DNA of 5,386 nucleotides from JBBRMY01 sp038230595 (GTDB taxonomy: Bacteria > Bacteroidota > Ignavibacteria > Tepidaquicellales > Tepidaquicellaceae): contig JBBRMY010000166.1 of assembly GCA_038230595.1 (NCBI GenBank), positions 1-5,386 on the forward strand, in the 5' to 3' direction. A program made the translations under genes and the position numbers. This document shows positions 1 through 4,959 of this stretch, in pieces. The number at the start of each line of letters is the position of its first letter. Position 1 is the first letter of the stretch. The notes under the pieces are model-generated. The model was not told the DNA's origin. It searched no databases and was given only the letters and a program-made list of their open reading frames with translations.

Positions 1-873
1 AGTATCTTTTTTTACTTCAGTTTTATTTGAAGTAAGGTTGTTCTTAGACTTAGTGGTATCTTTTTTGTCTTTATTAGCTGCACTTGTTAAAGTCTCTTTT
101 GTTTTAGTCGTATCTTTAATAGTGTTCTGAGAAACTTTCAGATTTGTAGTATCCTTTTTAGTAGAATCAGTATTGCCGGCTAACAATGTATTTATAGCCT
201 GCATAACTTTGAAAGTTGATTCAGGATCTTTTACGATCTTGAATTCAAGCAAAGCTGTACCCTGAAGAAGTTTTCTTACTTCATCCTGATTACTTACACC
301 CGGAAGCTCAACAATTATTCTGTTTCCACCGATCTTCTGGATCTGAGGTTCAGCTACTCCGTACTGATCGATACGATTTCGTACGATCTCAACTGCCCTG
401 TCTAAAGAGCCTTCAATTTCTGTAAGAAGCTTTTTCTCAACTGTACTTTCATCATCTCTGATCTCACCATAATATGATTTAAGAGTAAGCCCTTTTTCTC
501 CAAGCTTTTTCTTAAATGAATCCATGATCTGCTCGTCAGTGATCGATTTTACTGTATAATCATTTCTGAGCTGAGTGATGATGCCGTTAAAGGTATCGTC
601 TTTTTTCTTGGCTAAGTCTTCTATGAGCTTAATGACATCGACGTCAATAACTACATACATCCCGCCCTTAAGATCGAGTCCGAGCTTAAGTCTTTTATCT
701 CTGGTGCTTCTTAGCTTGTCAGTGTTCTTTTCAACAAAGTCAGCGCTGTCTTGTCCTGATAGTTTTTTAAGCTCCTGGTTTAAACTATAATCCTGGTATG
801 TTGGATAAATAAAATAAATGGCAAGTGCTACAAGAAAAATCGTAATAATGATTCTTGAAAGGTTTTTCTTCAA
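1..873 (-). CDS. secD: Protein translocase subunit SecD, N-terminal part (3' end beyond window)
   Basis: SecD works with SecF in the inner membrane and uses the proton gradient to help pull secreted proteins through SecYEG. The 291 visible codons show an N-terminal membrane helix (about residues 8-24), the family motif LGLDLKGG (64-71), and the periplasmic P1 signature with RNRIDQYGVAEPQIQ (165-179) followed by GGNRIIVELPGV (182-193). After residue 232 the sequence becomes a Lys/Thr/Ser-rich insert with an 18-residue repeat. The later P1 part and the TM2-6 domain lie off the left edge, so a SecDF fusion cannot be excluded. The start is TTG at 873: a GGAG lies 7 nt upstream, and the membrane helix begins right after it; the first in-frame ATG (residue 72) would remove the helix and the LGLDLKGG motif. 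A candidate promoter lies about 60 bp upstream. Ile codons lean to ATC (11 of 24 by eye), unlike the adjacent GH5-like gene. Confidence 0.96.
   Translation of the reverse strand, partial: MKKNLSRIIITIFLVALAIYFIYPTYQDYSLNQELKKLSGQDSADFVEKNTDKLRSTRDKRLKLGLDLKGGMYVVIDVDVIKLIEDLAKKKDDTFNGIITQLRNDYTVKSITDEQIMDSFKKKLGEKGLTLKSYYGEIRDDESTVEKKLLTEIEGSLDRAVEIVRNRIDQYGVAEPQIQKIGGNRIIVELPGVSNQDEVRKLLQGTALLEFKIVKDPESTFKVMQAINTLLAGNTDSTKKDTTNLKVSQNTIKDTTKTKETLTSAANKDKKDTTKSKNNLTSNKTEVKKDT
10..117 (-). repeat. 18-residue (54-bp) tandem repeat inside secD
   Basis: Two adjacent 18-codon units encode KDTTKTKETLTSAANKDK (64-117) and, next, KDTTKSKNNLTSNKTEVK (10-63). A third unit begins with KDT at positions 9-1 and is cut by the edge. 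A shorter, diverged unit beginning KDTTNLK lies just before (118-156). The protein pattern is conserved better than the DNA, which differs at many third positions, so the repeat is not a recent slippage product. It sits in the predicted periplasmic P1 region. Confidence 0.75.
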
Positions 874-880
874 ATTGTTA

Positions 881-884
881 CTCC
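881..884 (-). promoter_or_regulatory. Ribosome binding site deciding the TTG start of secD
   Basis: Read on the minus strand, GGAG (within CCGGAG) precedes the TTG codon at 873 with a 7-nt spacer, TAACAAT. This spacing is near optimal and fixes the non-ATG start. Most other genes in the window lack such a sequence. Confidence 0.7.
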
Positions 885-934
885 GGTATTGTTTATGTTA
901 TCTGTAAAAGGTCTGTTAAAATCGCAAAAGCTTA

Positions 935-963
935 AATTTACCTTAGAAACTCAAAAAAGTCAA
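935..963 (-). promoter_or_regulatory. Candidate sigma-70-type promoter of secD
   Basis: On the minus strand, TTGACT (963-958, 5 of 6 to the -35 consensus) is followed by exactly 17 nt and TAAATT (940-935, 4 of 6 to the -10 consensus). Transcription would begin near 928, leaving a leader of about 55 nt before the TTG start. The same -10 hexamer with a 17-nt spacer recurs before the glycosyltransferase gene. In AT-rich DNA such matches also arise by chance. Confidence 0.45.
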
Positions 964-1035
964 TGTAATTACATACTCTTGCAGTGGATGTTATTCTTAA
1001 ATGAGGCTGTTCATGCCGAAATTCTATAAAAAAAG

Positions 1036-2103
1036 CTATTCCACCGAATTCCTGATAGATTTCACCACTTCCGATATTCCATCTGCACCATCAAACCCAT
1101 ATCCATGCCCATCAACTGACTTTCCATTTGACTCAAAAGACCAAAGCATTACCCCGCTAATATCTTTTCTGAATAATTCTAAAGCCTCCAACTCAATTAC
1201 ACGCCGTCTATTAGTAAGTTTTCTCTTATATCCTGCTTCTCCAACATAAACAGGTTTTTCTAGCTTTTTAGAAATTTCAATTTGTTTTGTGTTATATCTT
1301 TTCCATAATCTTCTCAGATTAAATCCGCCTATTCTTATCTTTGATCGGTTTAAAAAATATTCATCAAGTTTTGAAGGAATAAAGCTAATAAAATTATTTA
1401 TCCTTTCAAGAATTTTATAATGCTTTCCGCCAAATCTAAATAAAATGTCCATTCTTTCCAAAACAGTTGAATCATAACTATAATCATGAAGCGAAACAGC
1501 ATCCAGTGTTTTTATAGAGTAAAGTTTTTCAAAGTTTTTTAATGAAAATCTTGAAAATGGATTTCCGAACTTATTACCAATTCCTCCAATTGTTCCTAAA
1601 GTTATAAGTTGATTCTCATTTACAGTTTTTAATTGCTTAGTAGAATCCTGTACAAATTTATAAAAAATTTCAAAATCGCTGCAGATAGGCTCATTAATAA
1701 GCTCCCATAAAATAATTTCTTTCCTTTCTTTGAATTCACTTATCATTTCTGAAGCATAACTCATAAAATCATTTTTATATCCGTTCTTATACCATTCAAC
1801 GTCCATATTGTAGTTCTTTATGAAACCCCATTGGTCTGAAAGAACGGGAATTGCTTTTAAATTTAATTCGGCGCACTTATCTAAAATAAATTTAAGCTTT
1901 CTTTTAATTTCATTTCGGTCACCTGAATCAAAGCACCAGAATCTCACCGAATCAAAATTATTAGCACAAACGTCTTCAAGCATTTGCACAGATATAATTT
2001 GCTCTTCATATAATAAAGAATACATATTACATCCCATGAAGCGATATAGCTCGCTGCCGTTATAAAGATACCCTTTATTATTTCTTATAAAATGTTCTGC
2101 CAA
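1036..2103 (-). CDS. Glycoside hydrolase family 5-like protein (cellulase/mannanase superfamily)
   Basis: This 355-residue protein looks like a complete clan GH-A (beta/alpha)8 barrel that cleaves beta-glycosidic bonds with retention of configuration. The N-terminus (KGYLYNGSELYRFMGCNMY, residues 10-28) is the usual GH5/mannanase opening. Conserved points follow in barrel order: VRFW with Arg54, the acid/base Glu138 in WELINEP (133-139), the H-x-Y of LHDY (His206, Tyr208), the nucleophile Glu289 in PVYVGEAGY, and Trp321 in VMLWSF. About 60 basic, hydrophobic-rich residues (215-275) lie between the HDY and VGE strands, more than in minimal members. No signal peptide or lipobox is visible, so a cytoplasmic location is likely; substrate (mannan, glucan, other) cannot be told. 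The start is TTG at 2103, two codons after an in-frame TAA, without a Shine-Dalgarno; the next Met (residue 23) would cut the conserved first strand. Only about 2 of 30 Ile codons are ATC. Confidence 0.85.
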   Translation of the reverse strand: MAEHFIRNNKGYLYNGSELYRFMGCNMYSLLYEEQIISVQMLEDVCANNFDSVRFWCFDSGDRNEIKRKLKFILDKCAELNLKAIPVLSDQWGFIKNYNMDVEWYKNGYKNDFMSYASEMISEFKERKEIILWELINEPICSDFEIFYKFVQDSTKQLKTVNENQLITLGTIGGIGNKFGNPFSRFSLKNFEKLYSIKTLDAVSLHDYSYDSTVLERMDILFRFGGKHYKILERINNFISFIPSKLDEYFLNRSKIRIGGFNLRRLWKRYNTKQIEISKKLEKPVYVGEAGYKRKLTNRRRVIELEALELFRKDISGVMLWSFESNGKSVDGHGYGFDGADGISEVVKSIRNSVE

Positions 2104-2178
2104 ACTTTAATAATTTAATCCGTATATTAGTCTTATTATATTTTATATAAAATCTACTTTAAAATTTAAATTAAACTT
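2104..2178. promoter_or_regulatory. Divergent AT-rich promoter region between GH5-like and EamA genes
   Basis: This 75-bp spacer must hold the promoters of two divergent genes. For the leftward gene, TATAAT (2140-2135) lies 17 nt from TTTAAA (2163-2158, 4 of 6 to the -35 consensus). For the rightward gene only TATAAA (2146-2151) resembles a -10, with no clear -35. A perfect 14-bp palindrome, ATTTTATATAAAAT (2140-2153), lies between them and overlaps the leftward -10 by one base. It could be a shared operator or simply AT-rich chance. Neither start has a Shine-Dalgarno. Confidence 0.4.
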
Positions 2179-2625
2179 ATGTGGGTCTTATATGCAGTTC
2201 TATCAGCTCTCTTCGCAGCTCTTACTGCTCTTTTTGCAAAAGTCGGAGTTAGAGATATTAATTCAAATCTGGCTACAGGGATCAGAACAATTGTCATTTT
2301 GATTATCGCCTGGGGAATTGTAATTTTCACTGGAGCAGGAACGGGTAATGGATTTACCGGAGTCTCTGAAGGACTTGCAGCAATATCCCGACGAACTCTT
2401 CTTTTCATTGTTTTATCCGGAGCAATGACCGGACTTTCGTGGCTATGTTATTTTAAAGCAATTCAGGAAGGACCACTTTCAATTGTTGCTCCTATTGATA
2501 AGTTAAGTGTAGTTTTGACAGTTCTTCTTTCCTTTATAATACTCGGAGAGCCATTCACTTATAAGATCCTCGTTGGAATGGTCTTCATCGTTACTGGTGT
2601 ACTTATAATGATCTTTTGGCATTAA
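2179..2625 (+). CDS. Single-domain EamA/DMT superfamily membrane transporter
   Basis: The 148-residue protein is one EamA repeat, half the length of the usual ten-helix drug/metabolite transporter, and matches the short family of about 140 residues (COG2510 type). Five hydrophobic segments are visible at about 2-20, 31-51, 73-92, 100-122 and 127-146. Typical EamA wording occurs in helices 3-5: LCYFKAIQEGPLSIVAPIDK (89-108), ILGEPFT (121-127) and a GxxxIxxGxxLI-type end (133-144). Such half-size members are thought to pair as (often antiparallel) dimers in the inner membrane; the substrate is unknown. The ATG at 2179 lacks a Shine-Dalgarno but begins the first helix directly. The peptidase gene follows after 98 bp on the same strand with no hairpin between, so co-transcription is possible. 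Confidence 0.88.
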   Translation: MWVLYAVLSALFAALTALFAKVGVRDINSNLATGIRTIVILIIAWGIVIFTGAGTGNGFTGVSEGLAAISRRTLLFIVLSGAMTGLSWLCYFKAIQEGPLSIVAPIDKLSVVLTVLLSFIILGEPFTYKILVGMVFIVTGVLIMIFWH

Positions 2626-2673
2626 TAAAATAAGGAATGGGTATCATGTTCTTAGTCTATAACCTTTACTGAA

Positions 2674-2700
2674 TTGATAATATTTCAACTAACCTATAAT
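2674..2700 (+). promoter_or_regulatory. Candidate promoter of the M24 peptidase gene
   Basis: TTGATA (2674-2679, 5 of 6) and a perfect TATAAT (2695-2700) are separated by 15 nt, shorter than the ideal 17. Transcription would start near 2707, leaving a leader of about 17 nt with no Shine-Dalgarno before the ATG at 2724. If it is real, the peptidase gene can be expressed without the EamA gene. Confidence 0.35.
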
Positions 2701-2723
2701 TTTATCTTCATCAAATCAATCAA

Positions 2724-3791
2724 ATGGATCGCATTCAGGAAATAACATCACTGTACTCAAAATATAATATCGAGGCACTTTTAGTAACCTCATTATCGAA
2801 TATCCGTTATCTTACCGGATTTTCAGGAAGTGCAGCATCTGTACTATTAACTAAAAATAAAAATTATTTCATATCCGATTTCAGATATCTTAGTCAGTCA
2901 AAAGATGAAGTGTCCAAAGAATTTGAAATAATTATATTTGCACAGGGTTCACTCGATTATATTTCGGAAATTTCTAAAAAAAATAATCTGAAAAACATCG
3001 GGTTTGAATCCCACATTGCTTCGGTTAATACTGCTGATGGACTCAAGGATAAATTTAAAGATTTAAATTTTATTCCTGTTAATTCTTTGATTGAGCCTGT
3101 TATCGGTAAAAAGAATGAAGACGAAATAGAAAAAACAAAAAAAGCAGTTGAGATAACTGATAAGACTTTTGAAACAATTCTTGGAATGATAAAACCGGGA
3201 ATGACTGAAAATGAGCTGGCTGCAGAGATTACATATATACACAGAAAGCTTGGGGCAGAAACAAATGCTTTTGAGCCCATTGTTGCGTCAGGTATCCGAA
3301 GCGCTTTCCCGCATGCCCGTCCTACAGAAAAGAAAATTGCAAAAGGTGAATTTTTGAAACTGGATTTCGGCTGTGTTTATAAAGGATTGCGTTCCGATCT
3401 TACCCGAACCATTGGAATTGGCAGCCTTAGTTCAGAACATAAAAAAATCTATTCTATAGTTAAGGAAGCTCAGCAAAAAGCACTTGATGCTGTTAAAGCC
3501 GGTGAGCACACAAAAACTATCGATTCTGTAGCGAGAGATCATATTACAGAAAATGGCTATGGGAATAATTTCGGTCATGGACTTGGTCATGGATTGGGCT
3601 ATGACACTCACGAAGGTCCGTATTTAAATCAAAGAATGGATTTTATTTTAGATGTAAACAACATTATCACGATCGAGCCCGGCATATATGTCGAAGGTTT
3701 AGGTGGAGTTCGGATTGAAGACGATGTTATAGTCAAAAATGATGGCTGTGAGATTCTCAATACAAGTCCTAAAGAACTAATAATAATATAA
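2724..3791 (+). CDS. Xaa-Pro aminopeptidase / prolidase (M24B metallopeptidase)
   Basis: This 355-residue cytoplasmic enzyme removes the residue before proline from peptides (aminopeptidase P) or splits Xaa-Pro dipeptides (prolidase), using two metal ions. The N-terminal creatinase-like domain (about 1-125) contains SNIRYLTGFSGS (25-36). The C-terminal pita-bread domain has all five metal ligands: Asp214 (KLDFG), Asp225 (RSDLTR), His289 (GHGLGYDTHEGP), Glu318 (IEPGIY) and Glu332 (VRIEDD). Their spacing of 11, 64, 29 and 14 is that of Pyrococcus prolidase. The catalytic-pocket histidines His197 (FPHARP) and His296 (THEGP) are also present. Length is typical of short bacterial members such as YqhT or archaeal PepQ; sequence alone does not separate aminopeptidase P from prolidase, so no symbol is given. 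The ATG at 2724 lies shortly before the first conserved block and has no Shine-Dalgarno. Confidence 0.95.
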   Translation: MDRIQEITSLYSKYNIEALLVTSLSNIRYLTGFSGSAASVLLTKNKNYFISDFRYLSQSKDEVSKEFEIIIFAQGSLDYISEISKKNNLKNIGFESHIASVNTADGLKDKFKDLNFIPVNSLIEPVIGKKNEDEIEKTKKAVEITDKTFETILGMIKPGMTENELAAEITYIHRKLGAETNAFEPIVASGIRSAFPHARPTEKKIAKGEFLKLDFGCVYKGLRSDLTRTIGIGSLSSEHKKIYSIVKEAQQKALDAVKAGEHTKTIDSVARDHITENGYGNNFGHGLGHGLGYDTHEGPYLNQRMDFILDVNNIITIEPGIYVEGLGGVRIEDDVIVKNDGCEILNTSPKELIII

Positions 3792-3963
3792 TTATTCCGC
3801 TCAGATTTCAGCTTTTCGTATCCATCTGATTTGGCAGCTAATCTTTATATCCACTTTCCTGATACATACTTTTCCCGATACAACACATCATTATATAAAA
3901 AAATAAAAAAATTTCAATTGATCATTTTTTTGGAATTATTTTTAAAAATTTTAAATTAATAAT

Positions 3964-3969
3964 TATAAC
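3964..3969 (+). promoter_or_regulatory. Possible -10 element upstream of the short frame
   Basis: TATAAC matches 5 of 6 positions of TATAAT. At a 17-nt spacing the upstream hexamer TTTAAA (3941-3946) matches the -35 in 4 of 6. A transcript starting near 3976 would begin just before the AAAGGAG at 3981. The surroundings are nearly pure A/T, so the match is weak evidence. Confidence 0.2.
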
Positions 3970-3980
3970 AACAGTAAATA

Positions 3981-3987
3981 AAAGGAG
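3981..3987 (+). promoter_or_regulatory. Strong Shine-Dalgarno before the 24-codon frame
   Basis: AAAGGAG is followed by a 5-nt spacer (CTTTT) and ATG at 3993. It is the best match to the 16S rRNA 3' end in the window, and most of the full-size genes here have none. This is the main reason to take the short frame seriously. Confidence 0.5.
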
Positions 3988-3992
3988 CTTTT

Positions 3993-4067
3993 ATGAAGAT
4001 GATCAACAGAATAAAACAGTTAATATTTCCTGATTATCCGTCATACTCTTTTGATGTAAAGCATTAA
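3993..4067 (+). CDS. Possible 24-residue small protein or leader peptide
   Basis: The frame runs from ATG to TAA and encodes a peptide opening MKMINRIKQLIF (1-12), then PDYPSYSF (13-20) and DVKH. The first half is basic and partly hydrophobic, able to form a short amphipathic helix; the second half is aromatic and proline-containing. The frame is preceded by a well-spaced AAAGGAG, unlike most genes here. I recognise no family. It could be a genuine small protein, a leader peptide acting on the ferritin-like gene 164 bp downstream, or the surviving start of a decayed gene; reading past the stop gives only nine more codons before TAG. Coding status rests on the ribosome binding site alone. Confidence 0.35.
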   Translation: MKMINRIKQLIFPDYPSYSFDVKH

Positions 4068-4197
4068 TTTTCAAAGCTTGCCATTCCTAAAGGGTAGCTA
4101 AATTCTTTTTAATTATTCTGGGCTGCGTGTTCTTCAGCGTTTGCAACTCAGGCATCGAAAACAGCTCTTTCACAATTCTATAAAATTAATCAAACAC

Positions 4198-4216
4198 TTT
4201 ATAAATTATTTATAAA
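4198..4216 (+). promoter_or_regulatory. Twin TTTATAAA palindromes upstream of the ferritin-like gene
   Basis: The self-complementary octamer TTTATAAA occurs at 4198-4205 and 4209-4216, 11 bp centre to centre, about one helical turn. Each contains TATAAA and could serve as a -10, 15-30 bp before the ATG at 4232, but no convincing -35 lies 17 bp upstream of either. The pair could also be a regulator site, or may reflect base composition only. Confidence 0.3.
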
Positions 4217-4231
4217 TTTAATCCTATTACT

Positions 4232-4747
4232 ATGCCAAAAATGAAAAATTTAGAGGATTTTTTAATGGATGAATTAAAAGATCTCTATAGCGCAGAGAAT
4301 CAACTTACAAAAGCATTACCGAAGATGGCAAAAGCCGCAACTTCTATTAAATTAAAAACTGCTTTTGAAAATCATTTAAAAGAAACAGAGGGTCATGTCA
4401 AAAGACTTGAAAAGATCTCGAAACTTGCAGGTGGAAGAACTTTAAAAGGTAAAAAATGCAAGGCAATGGAAGGATTGATTAAAGAAGGAAAAGAAATTCT
4501 TGAAGAAGATATGACTCCGGAAGTATTAGACGTTGCTTTAATTTGTGCTGCTCAGAAAGTAGAGCATTATGAGATCGGCAGTTATGGTTGCGCAGCAACT
4601 TACTCCCGCCTTTTAGGATATAAAGAAGTTGCAGAGTTATTAAGAGAAACTCTTGAGGAAGAAAAAAATGCTGATATAAAACTGTCAACAATTTCAGATT
4701 CATTAAATCCAGAGGCAATGAATCCTGTTGAGGCAACAGAAGCATAA
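4232..4747 (+). CDS. DUF892 / YciF-like ferritin-fold protein
   Basis: The 171-residue protein matches the YciE/YciF (DUF892) family in length and wording. It is predicted to be a cytoplasmic four-helix bundle of the ferritin-like superfamily, with carboxylate and histidine residues able to bind a di-iron site. Visible landmarks are LMDELKDLYSAENQLTKALP (11-30, Glu22), the second helix with HLKETEGHVKRLE (48-60), KGKKCKAMEGLIKEGKE (72-88), the third helix QKVEHYEIGSYG (108-119, Glu111 and Glu114), and the fourth helix with LRETLEEEKNAD (137-148). Family members are associated with osmotic, oxidative and general stress, but their biochemical role is unsettled. ATG at 4232 is taken as the start, with MPKMKN preceding the first helix; Met4 is an alternative, and neither has a Shine-Dalgarno. 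The gene appears monocistronic, as a strong terminator begins 22 bp after its stop. Confidence 0.92.
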   Translation: MPKMKNLEDFLMDELKDLYSAENQLTKALPKMAKAATSIKLKTAFENHLKETEGHVKRLEKISKLAGGRTLKGKKCKAMEGLIKEGKEILEEDMTPEVLDVALICAAQKVEHYEIGSYGCAATYSRLLGYKEVAELLRETLEEEKNADIKLSTISDSLNPEAMNPVEATEA

Positions 4748-4768
4748 ACTTATTGATCTGCCTGTATA

Positions 4769-4817
4769 AGTTAATAAAAACAAAAGCCGGAAAACCCGGC
4801 TTTTGTTTTTATTAACT
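4769..4817 (+). terminator. Strong intrinsic terminator after the ferritin-like gene
   Basis: A perfect 22-bp inverted repeat (4769-4790 against 4796-4817) encloses a 5-nt loop, AAAAC. The stem tip is GCCGG paired with CCGGC, followed by the run TTTTGTTTTT on the 3' arm, with the complementary A-rich run on the 5' arm. It lies 22 bp after the stop codon at 4747. The symmetric A and T tracts would let it act in both directions, although both flanking genes run rightward. Confidence 0.93.
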
Positions 4818-4859
4818 CATCAGTATTTTTGAAGAATATGTATTGACCCACCAATTGAA

Positions 4860-4888
4860 TTGATATTCCTTTCCAATTACAGTAAATT
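4860..4888 (+). promoter_or_regulatory. Candidate promoter of the glycosyltransferase gene
   Basis: TTGATA (4860-4865, 5 of 6) is followed by exactly 17 nt and TAAATT (4883-4888, 4 of 6). Transcription would begin near 4895, giving a leader of about 65 nt. Architecture and -10 hexamer equal those proposed for secD. A promoter is expected here because the strong terminator isolates this gene from those upstream. Confidence 0.4.
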
Positions 4889-4959
4889 CAAGATTTAACA
4901 TTTTATTTCTGGTAAAAAGTTATTTTTAGATCTTATAAATAAATACAGAATCAGATTTT

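Larger units (their letters stand above)
3792..4231. other. 440-bp stretch without a large gene
   Basis: The first half (3792-3980) is very AT-rich and has no readable gene on either strand. It contains an A/T-only inverted repeat, AAAAAAAT (3905-3912) and ATTTTTTT (3924-3931), with an 11-nt loop; this might weakly end the peptidase transcript but has no GC core. A short frame with a strong ribosome binding site follows (3993-4067). A patch richer in G and C (about 4085-4170) follows that, with no RNA gene that I recognise. The last 40 bases before the ferritin-like gene are AT-rich with repeated TTTATAAA. Confidence 0.6.

Noticed and set aside
575..790. Ser/Leu-rich plus-strand frame
   Set aside because: Antisense shadow of the well-supported secD reading frame.
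1007..1019. GGC/GCC inverted repeat between secD and the GH5-like gene as a terminator
   Set aside because: Only three pairs in the stem and no T-run directly after it.
2166..2408. Minus-strand frame rich in Arg, Ala and Pro
   Set aside because: It is antisense to the start of the EamA gene, whose transmembrane pattern is clear.
3905..3931. A/T-only stem AAAAAAAT / ATTTTTTT as terminator of the peptidase gene
   Set aside because: It has no GC pairs, an 11-nt loop and lies over 100 bp after the stop codon; too weak to call as a terminator.
4087..4173. Minus-strand frame of 28 codons starting with GTG, containing KELFSMPELQTLKNTQPR
   Set aside because: No Shine-Dalgarno, very short, unknown sequence, and it overlaps an equally readable plus-strand frame; random occurrence is likely.
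4479..4745. Leucine-rich open frame on the minus strand
   Set aside because: It lies wholly inside the ferritin-like gene; its Leu content is the antisense reading of Lys/Glu-rich codons.
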